Notes: generated by a model from the letters alone, not told the origin. Shown: positions 21,190-31,588, counted from the first letter of the stretch. The stretch: DNA of 64,000 nucleotides from Aphrocallistes beatrix (GCA_963281255.1 OY725495.1:4154001-4218000), one strand, 5' to 3'. Translations and numbers: made by a program.

Positions 21190-22080
21190 TTAGCATGAAA
21201 ATATCTGAAGTCTGTAGTTATTATTCCATGATACGATTGCCAGTTTTAGATTGTTAGTGAGGGCTATTCCTCGTGGATGTTCAAACATTCCCACTCCATG
21301 GCCTTGCTTACCTATCGCGTGGAGAAACTTTCCTTCACTTGAAAATACTTTTATTTTGTGATCATGCTTATCAGTGATAATGAAATTCCCGTCAGTATCC
21401 ATACAGAATAAGGAAGGAAGAATAAGATTGTCATCACAAGCGATCAAGGACCGTAGTTTATTTCCTGTTTGAGAAAACACGTGAACACCGAAAGAATCTT
21501 CAGAACAGAGGACATAAACCTCCTCTGATGCCAGCTTGATGTCACAAGGACATGTCATAGATTTGTGTGAGAAGTGTCTTTGGTAGCGGAGTTCGCTATC
21601 CAGGATTTGGATTCGATTGTTTTGGAAATCAGTGACAAAGACAAATCCGTTGGAAGAGACAGTTAGTTGTCTAGGTTCATTGAACATTCCGATACCAGAA
21701 CCTCTCTTCCCTACCGAAGATATAAAATTAATGTCTGCTGCTAATTCGAAGTGAAATATGGAATGAATTGTGATGTCACTTATATACACATGGTCTCCAT
21801 TGATTGCTACACCCCATGGGTACCTCATGTGTGAGTGTGTGAACCGTTTCAGAAACTCTCCTTTCTCTGAGAAGATTGAAACTTGTGAGGAATACCCCAC
21901 TCCATGCGTGATATAAATCTGATCGGTGTTTGAATCAACCGCTACCCCAGTAGGGTACCACAGGTCTCCAGGAGCACTCCCTTTACTCCCCACTGCTACT
22001 ACAGATCTGACCAATTCATATTGGGGGGCATCACCCAGTACTAATTGGTCTTGTCCCGTGGCGAGAAACTGAACAGCCAT
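21190..22080 (-). CDS. NHL-repeat beta-propeller protein
   Basis: 296 residues in one exon. After about 20 leader residues (MAVQFLATGQDQLVLGDA) come about six NHL blades: VAVGSKGSAPGDLWYPTGVA, RYPWGVAINGDHVYISD, GKRGSGIGMFNEPRQLTVSS, TCPCDIKLASEEVYVLC, FCMDTDGNFIITDKHDHKIK and GKQGHGVGMFEHPRGIALT. NHL propellers bind protein or RNA and form the C-terminal half of TRIM-NHL proteins (family knowledge). Here there is no RING, B-box or coiled coil in the frame, so the protein is a bare propeller or the 3' exon of a larger gene. The ATG at 22080 is not preceded by a convincing acceptor. Its homologue at 40485 carries an extra N-terminal coiled coil. Confidence 0.85.
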   Translation of the reverse strand: MAVQFLATGQDQLVLGDAPQYELVRSVVAVGSKGSAPGDLWYPTGVAVDSNTDQIYITHGVGYSSQVSIFSEKGEFLKRFTHSHMRYPWGVAINGDHVYISDITIHSIFHFELAADINFISSVGKRGSGIGMFNEPRQLTVSSNGFVFVTDFQNNRIQILDSELRYQRHFSHKSMTCPCDIKLASEEVYVLCSEDSFGVHVFSQTGNKLRSLIACDDNLILPSLFCMDTDGNFIITDKHDHKIKVFSSEGKFLHAIGKQGHGVGMFEHPRGIALTNNLKLAIVSWNNNYRLQIFSC

Positions 22081-22788
22081 TCCGATGATTTATATATTTA
22101 GATCGAAAGAAATACAGTTGGATACTTAATGTTACTTCTTTTTATATGAGTGCAGTGTGATTTGGTGGCATAATTATACATATTATATCGCAATATTGTT
22201 AATCCAATTTTACCAAGTCGCTAAAATTAGATTATCCAACTCTAGAGTAAAATTAACTTTTAACGTGTACTATTGAGTCATCAGGTTACATAAGTTTGTA
22301 GGTGCTAGAAATGTGAAATTTGGTGTCGTATGTTGTCTCATGGCATTCACTATTTCTTGAGTGTCTCTCAGTTCATGGTCTGCTGGAAATTCTAAATTTA
22401 TCGCAGAAGTAACACCAACGTTTTAGGGGTCTGACTGATTCATTCGTTATATTTGCTTTGCCATTTCTCTGTTTTAGTTAGAATAAAATAAATGTAAATT
22501 CGTGGCATGTTTCAACTATTCCAGAGTCAGTCATTCAGATTTCTCCTTAACTAAGTTTGTAAAGTAATTGATGAACACACAAATATACTCAAAATCCCTG
22601 GTTAAGTGTAAAACAGGGATAGTTAGCAAGTAAAAGACCTAATTTCGAGGTAAGAGTAGAGCTAGGGTGAGATAAACTCAAAACACAATCCATATAATGA
22701 ATTAAGGATATTCGATAAAATAAGTCGCACTAAAACGTGTGTTCAAAGGTATAAAGCAAAAATGTACGCAAAATTAAAGATTAAATTC
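22081..22788. other. Spacer between NHL gene and sphingosine kinase
   Basis: AT-rich, no frame of note and no clear repeat. It should contain the 3' end of the kinase transcript. Confidence 0.4.
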
Positions 22789-25700
22789 TTAAGAGAGCAA
22801 ACTTCCGCTTCGAAGCTTAACACATTCCTTCATCTTGGGTTTCCTACAAACGATCCTCCCTAGCTGTTTGATAACTTGAGCTTGGAACTTCTGAACTGGA
22901 TATTCCTCACCGTCTATCGTGAAAACGCCGTCTTTCGTCTCGGGACTAATTCTGAAGGCTTCTACCTTAATATTGGTGCATTCAGGAGCTTGCATTTCTA
23001 GCTCCCAACACCTCATTGACTGAAGAATTTGTAGTCTTGATTTGATGCCGTGCCCTAACACAATAGTGAAATAGCCCCCTCCTATAGGATAAAAAAGTTG
23101 AATTGATGGATGGATGGATGGATGGATGGATGGATGGATGGATGGATGGATGGATGGATGGATGGATGGATGGATGGATGGATGGATGGATGGATGGATG
23201 GATGGATGGATGGATGGATGGATGGATGGATGGATGGATGGATGGATGGATGGATGGATGGATGGATGGATGGATGGATGGATGGATGGATGGATGGATG
23301 GATGGATGGATGGATGGATGGATGGATGGATGAATGAATGAATGAATGAATGGGTAGAGAACTTACCTATCGCATGATTCGGGGCTATTTTCATGCTACG
23401 AGTCAGGTAGGGGATTAGAGTTGGGTTGAAGATGATGAAAAGAGCAGTTTGAGATATCCAATCTCCGGCTGGCTCTAGGTCTAAGGGGAGTAGGAGAGGA
23501 GCCTGGGGGGGATCTTCGGACACAGCACCCATATCCACACCGTTCGATTCTGTGAGAGGCTGAGGTAGTGGTTGTTGTGGACAAATAGCTCCTATAAGAC
23601 ATCAACAAATAAACACGAATAAGATTTAGAAATGTAGGCATTTACGATGCTAAAAATCCATGCGATGAAAATTATACGATTTTTGTTTCATTTGTATAGC
23701 CAAAGGGTATTTTAATGCCGACACAACGTATCCGTCAGCCATACAGGAAGTGCGCTTGTATATCAGAAATAATTCTACAACGCATTCTAAAATTAGAACC
23801 TTAGAAATCCCAACACACTTCACTACCTGCATTATAATACAATGTTTAAAACTATTCCTTGATGAGTAAGAATTTCGTGTGGTAATTATTAGGTAAAGGG
23901 GTATGCCTAATTTCCGGGACGGGAAGGGTTAAGATGCCTAATTTCCGGGACGGGACGAGTCAAGATGCCTAATTTCCGGGACGGGACGAGTCAAGATGCC
24001 TAATTTCCGGGACGGGACGAGTCAAGATGCCTAATTTCCGGGACATGATCCCGTCCCGTCCCGGAAATTAGGCATACCCTCCAACTCAGCTCACAGGCTT
24101 ACATTTGTTCAAACCGACCCCAGTAATGCAATGAGGTAGGGAATAAGCGTAACTGAGAAGGAAGGACTATATTCCTCATGGATTCCGTTACATTACATTT
24201 GAACAGCTAAACTACCTAACATGGGTTTCTTCTTGATTGAGACATCAAGAGTTAGATCACTCAGACTCTCCGATTCTTCTGGTCCCTCTATCACCTGCAG
24301 CTGGTATTCTCTCACAGGCAGGTAGTGCAGGGTGCCAGGGTAGACTTTGTTCAGAATCATACACTTCAGCCCGGCCAGCGTGAAACGGGACTCTCCCAGG
24401 AATCTGAACTTCTCAGATTCAATGTCTGAATCAGCGATCATTCCCCAGCTAAAGCCTACACATCCAAATGGATTTGAATTAATATCTAAGAAAACTTTTT
24501 TTCGTCTATTATCACAGCTTAACCCTAATTTGACGTGGGGTCAAATGTATAAATAGAAATGACCCCACTTTCATTTTCAATTTCAATTCACTTTCAATTA
24601 ACTTTCACTTTCAATTCAACATTCCTCGGCAAGTTGGGGTTAATCCATGGTTACTTATTGGGCATGCCTAATTTCCGGGACGGGACAGAAAAGGTACCCA
24701 ATTTCCGGGACGGGATCCCGTCCTGTCCCGGAAATTAGGTATCTAGATTTTCCGGGACGGTCCCGCCCCGTCCCGTCCCGGAAATTAGGCATGCCCTTAC
24801 TTATTAGCTTTAAAAATTCTCATTTCGTTCTTACCCAGGAAGAAGTATAGTTTTTCTGTTTCTGTCTGTCCGATTGCGATATCAAACGGGACGTAGGATC
24901 CAAACACAGTTAGGAATGCCGCATTCAAAGCACTGTACTCTTCTCCTGACTCTTCTAGCACAGTCTTGGCTAGTCCGTTACCTACGAAGAGAGGGGAAAT
25001 AAGTTACAGACAATTTGTTAAGGAATAAAATGTTATTAGAATTTGGTACCAATAATTCTACAGTAATTGCGAGAAGAGTCATTCGATTGAATTCATACAA
25101 CTTCAACTGACAAACGAAAAAGAAATACGTAATTGAAAATTTCGATCGATATACTTGTACATACTATATACAAATATTTTTATATAGAAACAAGTTTGAC
25201 AATAATGGGTGTAGCCAATTGGGTACTAATCCATGTTACAGTCAGGGTCGCTTAATATGAACATTCGTTTATTATGGACTAACCTCCTGGTCCGAATTTC
25301 TTTTCTTAGATAGGATTTGTATTGAATCAAGTTCGCTTAACATGAAGTATCTCTATTATGAACTTTTTTTTTTTGTCCCCTGGTGGTTCACAATAAGCGA
25401 CCCCGACTGTATTTAGAAACTAACCAGATCCACAGGGAATGGGAGAAATAGGCATTTTGATCGCACTCCTCCAATCAGGTCTCCGCATCAACCCATTCAC
25501 CACCTCATGCACCGTACCATCTCCGCCCAAGCAAGCGATTCCCTGTATCGAAGTGAGGTCATAGTTTGAAATCAGCTCTTGAGCGTGACCTTTGTACTGT
25601 GTCACCACCACGTCTTGTTCTATGTCTGCGTCTTCAAATACTGGAGATACCTATAGGGAGATAGTCTAATGGAATGCCAGTAGAGATTGGCATGCCTAAT

Positions 25701-27115
25701 CTCCGGGACGGGACAGAAAAGGTACCTAATTTCCGGGACGGGACGGGTTAAGATGCCTAATTTCGGGACGGGATCCCATCCCATCCCGGAAATTAGGCAA
25801 GCTCTCATACTAAAGGAGATAGTCTAATGCAGCGGTTTTCAACCATTTTGGGCTGTGGACCCCCTATAAAATGTTTTCCTATATTCTGTGGACCCCTCCT
25901 ATTAACCGTAACACAAAATTTCGAATCCTGTGGACCCCCTGATGTCTTCTGTGGACCACTAAGGGACCCATGGACCCTAGGTTGGAAATCACTGGTCTAA
26001 TAGAATGCCAGTAACTCGTACTACATGTCAAATTGACCACATACCAACACGTACCAAGTCAACAAAAAATCCTTACAGATATGAGTTCTTACAGATATCA
26101 AATCGTACATTTCATTTTGGTATTTGGTACGAGTTGACTGTTTCCCTTTTAATGGGGTGAGGTGTGTACATAAGTAATTCTCTTACACTGGACTTGCTTT
26201 ACTATACGGACACATGGCAGTATGAAGCAGGCAGCTTGTAATGCCATGGCTTTATCATGTTTTTTATAAAATATTAATTCTATGGGGTTACCACTTTTGA
26301 GTAACGTAGCACTGTTGAGTTGAAATAATGGCATTTCCAGTACTAATTTTGTTTAGTTATTATACTGGAACTTCCTCGGTTTCTGTGATTATTTATTTTA
26401 AAGGGATTGGAATTTATACATCCATCGTTTCCATAGTAACAATATACTTCCATGAGTGACTGTTCTTAGATAAAGTTCTGAAACACCTCAGTTTTTGCCC
26501 ATTCCCATTATGTGAAATCAGGGATTACGGTTTGTACAACAAATAACTGTACACACTTGCCTGTTCCTTATGGATCTTGTTGCATGCTCCTGTTCCTGAT
26601 ACAGGATTCATCACGACCAGTATTTTCCTGTTCCTGAATGGATCCACTACCTCAACATCTCCCTCCACATCGTAGTACTGATACGAACTCAGGTTATGAG
26701 CATAGTACAGATCTTGTATGCGCTTTTTCCAACCATAAATTAACTCCGTTTCGTCTCTCTCGTGAGAAAGTTCGTTTGTTTGTTCTGTTTTTAAAATGAT
26801 TTCGGTTCTATACCGGTATTTGCCACGGAAGAATCCGGTATAAATTGGGTAGCTTATGATGGAGAGTGCCAGAAATTCACAATGTGCATTTTCCTTCGTG
26901 TCACGTATACTAATACATTTCACACCTATCAAATCGCTAAATCTAATCTCGGAGATGAGAACCCCGGAATGAGTTCTCAGGAAAAGGGCAGACTGAGTGG
27001 CATTCAGACAGAGAACTTCATTTCTTTCTGGATTGATCGAACGCACATTCGTTTCGAATAAAATATTTGTATCATTCTGGTTCGGTGAATTGTAATTTGG
27101 GTTGCTAAATGCCAT
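22789..27115 (-). CDS. SPHK1: Sphingosine kinase-like lipid kinase, six exons, complete
   Basis: Exons (minus strand): 27115-26561, 25650-25425, 24981-24835, 24455-24216, 23591-23367, 23081-22789. Joined they give 561 codons plus stop with matching phases. Markers: [18 protein letters not shown] (nucleotide loop), [20 protein letters not shown] (catalytic Asp in GGDGT), [34 protein letters not shown] and RFTLAGLK...YLPV, then [10 protein letters not shown] and [19 protein letters not shown] near the end. These are signatures of SPHK1/2, which phosphorylate sphingosine to sphingosine-1-phosphate with ATP. The first intron uses a GC donor (AACAG/GCAAGT); the rest are GT-AG, all but intron 1 in phase 1. 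The N-terminal 165 residues precede the kinase fold. Every intron contains a repeat. SPHK1 versus SPHK2 cannot be decided. Confidence 0.9.
23103..23352. repeat. (TGGA)n tetranucleotide microsatellite
   Basis: About 57 near-perfect ATGG/TGGA units (23104-23331) followed by about five TGAA units. It lies wholly inside intron 5 of the sphingosine kinase gene (23082-23366). The MDGW and SIHP peptides it encodes in six frames are artefacts. Confidence 0.97.
23898..24079. repeat. Fold-back element with tandem GCCTAATTTCCGGGACGGGA units, copy 1
   Basis: Starts GGGGTATGCCTAATTTCCGG, repeats a 31-base unit (ATGCCTAATTTCCGGGACGG then GACGAGTCAAG) about five times, and closes with the inverted end CCCGTCCCGGAAATTAGGCA + TACCC. 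It sits in intron 4 of the kinase gene. Related elements are at 24660-24796 and 25689-25801. Confidence 0.85.
24537..24632. repeat. Dispersed repeat with GGGGTCAAA...TGACCCC head
   Basis: Begins GGGGTCAAATGTATAAATAG and AAATGACCCC, then CTTTCA/TTTTCA-rich sequence ending CAACATTCCT. A second copy is at 60602-60700 inside a MITE. Lies in intron 3 of the kinase gene. Confidence 0.65.
24660..24796. repeat. Fold-back element of the same CCGGGACGGGAC family, copy 2
   Basis: Left end GGGCATGCCTAATTTCCGGG, right end the inverse (CCCGGAAATTAGGCATGCCC), with two internal units on the left arm. Located in intron 3 of the kinase gene. Confidence 0.85.
25239..25409 (-). repeat. MITE family A, third copy (inverted)
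   Basis: Ends CAGTCAGGGTCGCTTAATAT and ATAAGCGACCCCGACTG, interior complementary to 774-944. Located in intron 2 of the kinase gene, with its right end only 14 bases from the exon 2 donor. Confidence 0.8.
25689..25801. repeat. Fold-back element of the CCGGGACGGGAC family, copy 3
   Basis: Left end GGCATGCCTAATCTCCGGGA, two internal units, right end CCATCCCGGAAATTAGGCAA. Located in intron 1 of the kinase gene, its right half only about 40-150 bases from the exon 2 acceptor. Confidence 0.8.
25830..25994. mobile_element. Non-autonomous hAT-type element
   Basis: Left end CAGCGGTTTTCAACCATTTT, right end GGTTGGAAATCACTG: the imperfect inverted repeat typical of hAT MITEs (CAGNGGTTTTCAACC). Flanked by 8-base duplications GTCTAATG (822-829 of the 25-kb block) and GTCTAATA, matching at 7 of 8. 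Interior is rich in GTGGACCCC motifs. Located in intron 1 of the kinase gene. Confidence 0.85.
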
Positions 27116-27327
27116 TGAATTAAACTGAAATAATAAGAGCTAAAATAGAGCAAACAATATATACGCATATCCACTGTGTATTATTAATTAATTAATTAAT
27201 TGAATAATATTGGTTAAAGGAGTGGGAAAATATTATTATATTATGAATATTTCCTTTAAGATCTCTACCATATCTAATTTCAGGTTAAATACTCTTGAAA
27301 GTATTGTATTCAAATGGTGTGTTTTTC
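27116..27327. other. Divergent promoter interval between SPHK and TRAF1
   Basis: Only 263 bases separate the kinase ATG (minus) from the TRAF1 ATG (plus). The part from about 27190 matches the conserved upstream flank of TRAF2 and TRAF5. Confidence 0.5.
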
Positions 27328-27335
27328 TATAAATA
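27328..27335 (+). promoter_or_regulatory. TATA box of TRAF1
   Basis: TATAAATA in the conserved context TTTTTCTATAAATAGCATTTAGAGA, 51 bases before the ATG. A start site about 30 bases downstream would leave a leader of only about 20 bases. Confidence 0.75.
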
Positions 27336-27378
27336 GCATTTAGAGAGTTGATATTCATTTCTAATTGAACTGATATTT

Positions 27379-28641
27379 ATGGCAACAAGAACAAGTGTAC
27401 CGTTAGAACCTGAGACAGGGACTGAGCTATGTCGAGTTAAGCTAGAGGGAGGTTCATTGGGAGGATACAGAAGTGACATTCTAACCGAAATCCTTTCTGA
27501 GAGAGAAAATAGAATGCTAAAGTGTCTGAGATGTAATGGAATAATGAAGGACGCTTCTATTAATATAACTGGAGAGTCATTTTGTTTCAGCTGTAAGCGA
27601 AATGATGAATCAATCGGTCCGAACGCAAACGTACGTAACACAATTCTATCATTGAAGTGTGCCTGTCCCTTATCCAAGCGAGGCTGTGAGTGGTTGGGTA
27701 GGCTGGAAATTGTGGAAAATCACCTGACTACATGTGGTCACGTGTATGAGTCGTGTCAGCTGTTGTGTGGCGTTGTGACAACACGTGATGAGATGGGAAG
27801 GCACGTGCGGGAGGAATGCTCCCAACGTGAGGAGGCGTGTTTGCACTGTTTGGGAGTGCATAGGGTGTGTGAGATGGTAGAGCATGTGAAGGTGTGTGGG
27901 AAGATAGAAGTGTTGTGTGAATTGGGATGTGGGACACGTGTTCGTCGCGAGAGTATTTTGTTTCATCTCGAGAGTGAGTGTTCTGAAGAGTCAGTTGTGT
28001 GTCCGTATGAGAAGTACAGGTGTGAAGTGGTGGGGTTAAAACGACGAGAGTTGGAACAACATTTGGAAGAGAATAGACTACTACACACAGAACTGAAACT
28101 CACTGCTTTTGATGAAAAGTTTGAAATCTTTGAAAGCGAGGTCAAAGGATTGAAAGTTGAGATAGAGATTAAAAATAAAGAAATACAGACTTTAACTGGG
28201 GAAGTTGAAATCTTGAAGGATCCTTCTCTCAGAAACTATGGCAAAGTAAAGTGGACTATAAATGAATTTGGTAAGTTTTTTATACCTAATCTCGGCCGTA
28301 GCTACTCAGATTACTATGTAGTTTCAGGTTACAAGTTCAGGTTGATTTATTTTTCTGATGCTTATAATTTTGTAATTAACTTCAATCCTAGTAGTGGAGA
28401 TAATCATGATTTATTAGAATGGCCTTTCAAAGCTATTTTTATCACACGAGTGATTTGTCATGGAGACATCAATAATTCTCTGATCTTCAAAAATCTTCTG
28501 ATAGTTCTATCTAAAGAGCAATATGTCTGGGTGTTTCATTCTCAAATAGCTTCAATTCCTCTCTCTACAGATTTGAAAGAGTTCATTAAATCAGACAGTT
28601 TGGAGTTGGAGGTTACAGTTCGAATTCTCAAAAATGTTTAA
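27379..28641 (+). CDS. TRAF-MATH zinc-finger protein, array copy TRAF1
   Basis: 420 residues, intronless, first ATG of the frame. Parts in order: leader (MATRTSVPLEPETGTELCRV); zinc knuckle with CLRCNGIM and CFSCKRND (half RING); TRAF-type zinc fingers (about 94-226); coiled coil about 232-285 containing FEIFESEVKGLKVEIEIK; MATH domain from KWTINEFGKFFIPN to VTVRILKNV. Copy-specific features: the linker NDESIGPNANV, and the MATH loop SKEQYVWVFHSQIASIP. The coiled coil is shared with TRAF2 and TRAF5, marking them as one subfamily that is also linked to the cytochrome b5 gene. Predicted soluble adaptor; partners unknown. Confidence 0.9.
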   Translation: MATRTSVPLEPETGTELCRVKLEGGSLGGYRSDILTEILSERENRMLKCLRCNGIMKDASINITGESFCFSCKRNDESIGPNANVRNTILSLKCACPLSKRGCEWLGRLEIVENHLTTCGHVYESCQLLCGVVTTRDEMGRHVREECSQREEACLHCLGVHRVCEMVEHVKVCGKIEVLCELGCGTRVRRESILFHLESECSEESVVCPYEKYRCEVVGLKRRELEQHLEENRLLHTELKLTAFDEKFEIFESEVKGLKVEIEIKNKEIQTLTGEVEILKDPSLRNYGKVKWTINEFGKFFIPNLGRSYSDYYVVSGYKFRLIYFSDAYNFVINFNPSSGDNHDLLEWPFKAIFITRVICHGDINNSLIFKNLLIVLSKEQYVWVFHSQIASIPLSTDLKEFIKSDSLELEVTVRILKNV

Positions 28642-28734
28642 TTTTAAAATTAGTGCATTATTTGCTTCCTTGATGTTTCTTGTTTACATTTATTGTATTT
28701 CTACTATTCCCGATGCAATTTCATTGTATCTTAG

Positions 28735-28850
28735 AGGGACGAATCTAGAGTTTTAAAAAGAAGGGTGATAGTTGCGACTTTGTGGTAAGCCCCAAGTGGA
28801 GTCCAGGGGTAGAGCCCCTGGAAGTAGAAAACACTTTTTATTATACGCTC
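28735..28850 (+). repeat. Short dispersed repeat after TRAF1 (also after TRAF5)
   Basis: Contains ACGAATCTAGAGTTTTAAAA and GGAGTCCAGGGGTAGAGCCC + CTGGAAGTAGA. The same block stands at 49558-49655 after TRAF5, and its first part after TRAF2 and TRAF4 (near 33020 and 45481). It resembles a degraded SINE/LINE tail carried along in the duplications. Confidence 0.6.
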
Positions 28851-29212
28851 AGATTCTTTAGTTAGTAGATACAGTACTTAAGCCGTTGAAACGTTTCGCT
28901 GATTTTAAACATTTCTATGTCACGCTTTTTAACCATCTTGTAATACAATGACGCGAGTTTTCAAGGTAATAAAGGGAAGAATTAGCTGTAAGACTTTAAG
29001 GAGACAAAAGTATCACCCTCTGGGGGGATAATTCGAGGATCAGAAACCATTCGAGTATTTACAGCATGTGCAAAGGTTTTTTTGGACTAATAACCACTAG
29101 TAGAAATTTCAACACATTTATATTCACGCCTCTTTATAGATCTCATTATTTACAATACCAGTCTTCTTTCTGGATTAGAATAATGTAAAATTTGATTTTT
29201 TTTTAGCGATTA

Positions 29213-30760
29213 ATGGACTCATTTACTTGTCTCACATTTCTTGTTTGTACGAGCATTCTTATTCTGTTCATTATTGACTATTTGTCTCCCCGATTGAGAA
29301 GCTCATTTCCTCCCACTCCCGTGTGGCGTGGAGTTCTCTGGTACAGATGGAGATCTCTCCCTAGTCCAGAAGCAATCTCCTTCTCCCCATTCACTGGTGT
29401 CATATTCCCTCACAAGATCAGAATCCGTGCTAAGTCTGCATGGCTGTGTTTCATTCTCCATCTCGTCTTTGTCAACTCTATGATCGTCTGGAGTCAGTTC
29501 AGCAATCGTGAAGAGAAGCAGAATTGTCCTAACCCCATCCCTCCCAATCGGTGCGGGTGGTCCGCTCAACTCGGAACAACGAACTACGTTTCTATTCTCG
29601 GGACCTTCTTCTTCATTCTGCTACGAATCTTCCAGACGCATGCTTGGTATGACGGACTAGCTCTAGACATTCCTGAAGCTTCATCCATGACAACTGTGAT
29701 TGTAGCTCTGTCTCTCTCCTGTCTGATGCAGCAGAGTGAAAGAGGACTGATTTTGGGATTCTCTCCCAACAGCGACACTCTCACACTCCTCACGAATGTG
29801 GCTAGACGCTGTCACGGGTATGTCTACGCTTTCACAGTCGTGTTCACGTTCTGGTACCACCCTACTGAAGGAGGGATGATGCATCTTCCCGGCTTTTTCA
29901 TGATAATTCTATTCCTGTTCCAAGGCTGTCTCATGTTCACTGCTTCACACCTGAACGTAGTATGGAGGACTTTTTTAGAGATGTTAATTCTACCTCACAC
30001 ACTTTTAGTGGAGAAAGCTCGTAGCCATCGTAACCTATGGAAGATGTTTGTGAGTGGTTATACCATTCTATTCCTGATGTCACATATGCATGCTTTCCAT
30101 ATTTCGTTTCTAGCTAAGTCTGTTCTATCCTTGACAGCTGTGTTTGTGTTGTATTCGATGTATTCCAACTCTGTTCGAACTCTTGTCACGGAGTCTCTTC
30201 GTATCCCTGTAACCTACTATGCGTTCATATTGATATTCTATGTGTCACTCTATGTCCCTTACTCTGCTCTCTCTCTGTTAGGGTATTGGCCTGAGGAACA
30301 AGTCTCGGGGACAATGACTCGTGATCCTCACCCCTCACTGATAATCTGTGTTATCTCCCTCTTGGTAGCTACCATATTGTTAGTCGGTTTAGTTGGAGAG
30401 TATTTTGAGAGGAAACTCCGCTCTCTCGCACTGCAAGCAGGTTCTCCTAGCGACAAGATACAGTCTCTGTTTGAAGATCCGAGTGAGAGGATTCCAGTCA
30501 GGACTGGGGTTCTGCCTAAGATTAGTTGGGAGGAGCTGGAGCAGCACAAGCATGTGCACGACTGCTGGGTAGCCATACATGGGGTGGTGTATGACGTGAC
30601 TGAGTTTGTTCGGTTCCATCCTGGTGGCTCTGCTATCCTCCTCCGCTACGGCGGACAGGATGGCAGTGCAGGTTTCGATTGTGTCCGAGAGAACCAGGGA
30701 CATCCTAGACTGATACGAGAGAGAATGAAGAGTCTGGCCTGTGCCGTTATTGCTAAATAA
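29213..30760 (+). CDS. Multi-pass membrane protein with C-terminal cytochrome b5 domain (b5-A), intact
   Basis: 515 residues in one exon. About ten hydrophobic helices fill residues 4-396 (for example 4-24, 74-94, 124-141, 222-244, 298-316, 330-356, 374-396). A cytochrome b5 domain occupies about 434-510: CWVAIHGVVYDVTEFVRFHP, GG, then GGQDGSAGF..ENQGHP. His469 (HPGG) and His497 are placed as the two axial haem ligands. A polar WYHPTEGGMMHLPGF stretch lies in the membrane part. Known b5 fusions (front-end desaturases) carry three His boxes that I do not see, so the enzymatic partner is unidentified. TTTTTTTTAG lies directly before CGATTAATG, so an upstream 5'-UTR intron is possible. The gene stands between TRAF1 and TRAF2. 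Confidence 0.85.
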   Translation: MDSFTCLTFLVCTSILILFIIDYLSPRLRSSFPPTPVWRGVLWYRWRSLPSPEAISFSPFTGVIFPHKIRIRAKSAWLCFILHLVFVNSMIVWSQFSNREEKQNCPNPIPPNRCGWSAQLGTTNYVSILGTFFFILLRIFQTHAWYDGLALDIPEASSMTTVIVALSLSCLMQQSERGLILGFSPNSDTLTLLTNVARRCHGYVYAFTVVFTFWYHPTEGGMMHLPGFFMIILFLFQGCLMFTASHLNVVWRTFLEMLILPHTLLVEKARSHRNLWKMFVSGYTILFLMSHMHAFHISFLAKSVLSLTAVFVLYSMYSNSVRTLVTESLRIPVTYYAFILIFYVSLYVPYSALSLLGYWPEEQVSGTMTRDPHPSLIICVISLLVATILLVGLVGEYFERKLRSLALQAGSPSDKIQSLFEDPSERIPVRTGVLPKISWEELEQHKHVHDCWVAIHGVVYDVTEFVRFHPGGSAILLRYGGQDGSAGFDCVRENQGHPRLIRERMKSLACAVIAK

Positions 30761-31580
30761 TGAGTTATTGATTCCCTTTAATATTACTCAAACTGAGTAA
30801 ACCGATAGCAAGATTATACTGGATTCTGCGTATGAGTAGTTTATGATGATGATGTTAACTCTGAATACAAAATTATATTTTTCATTCATCTAATTTTAAT
30901 CGCTTGGTTAGAATGACTGTTCTTTTCTGGAATCTCATTCCCTTACCTACTTAACCTTAAGTTAGTAAGGCCAGGGTTTCACACATAGGGTAGTAGGGGG
31001 GCTAGTGTTTCCCGCCGAGTGCGTTTAGCTTGTCGAATAACTTAATAAATTGCAAAATTAATGCGCTTTCCAATAATCCTGAGGGAAACACTGAGGGTGC
31101 ACTTGCTCACCTAGAAATATAATGTTATACAGAATGAGGAGATATCCAGTTCCTTCCCCCTTAAATATTTAGATATCCCAAATTAAAGCCTCCTTGCAAG
31201 CAAACACTGGGCTGCGACAAAAAAGTGAAGGACAAAAAGACCTGACTATTTTATAATAGAGTGACTGCTATCACTAATAAATAATGTTTACAGAGACTAG
31301 CGACAACAAAACCGAATTCGAATGTATTAATTTCGCTCCTTTGCTGAACTGAAACAATTTCTGAATTTGTTGACATTCACAGGAACCCATGAGGCGACTC
31401 TGCGAGCACAAAATGTTCACAAGCCGCGCTGCTCAAATGCGCAAAGCGCGCTTGTTAAATAATATTGTTCAAGGGAATTGGAAAAGATTATACTATGATG
31501 ATTATTTCTTCAAGTCTCTACCATATCTAATTTCAAATTTGATATACTTGAAAGTATATGTATTTAAATGATGTGTTTGC
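30761..31580. other. Duplicated spacer between b5-A and TRAF2
   Basis: Parallels 47310-48110 between b5-C and TRAF5, including a GCGCAAAGCGCGCTTGTTAA motif (about 31440 and 47965) just before each TRAF upstream flank. No gene seen. Confidence 0.55.
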
Positions 31581-31588
31581 TATAAATA
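31581..31588 (+). promoter_or_regulatory. TATA box of TRAF2
   Basis: TATAAATA, 57 bases before the ATG at 31638. The extra six bases relative to the other copies come from one more GATATT unit just before the start. Confidence 0.75.

Noticed and set aside
23096..23360. CRISPR array
   Set aside because: The perfect short repeat has no spacers, and the genome is clearly animal; a microsatellite explains it.
23103..23538. Proteins made of MDGW or SIHP repeats
   Set aside because: They are translations of the TGGA microsatellite in intron 5 of the kinase gene.
24647..24850. 67-codon frame with PVPEIR repeats
   Set aside because: Translation of the fold-back repeat in intron 3 of the kinase gene.
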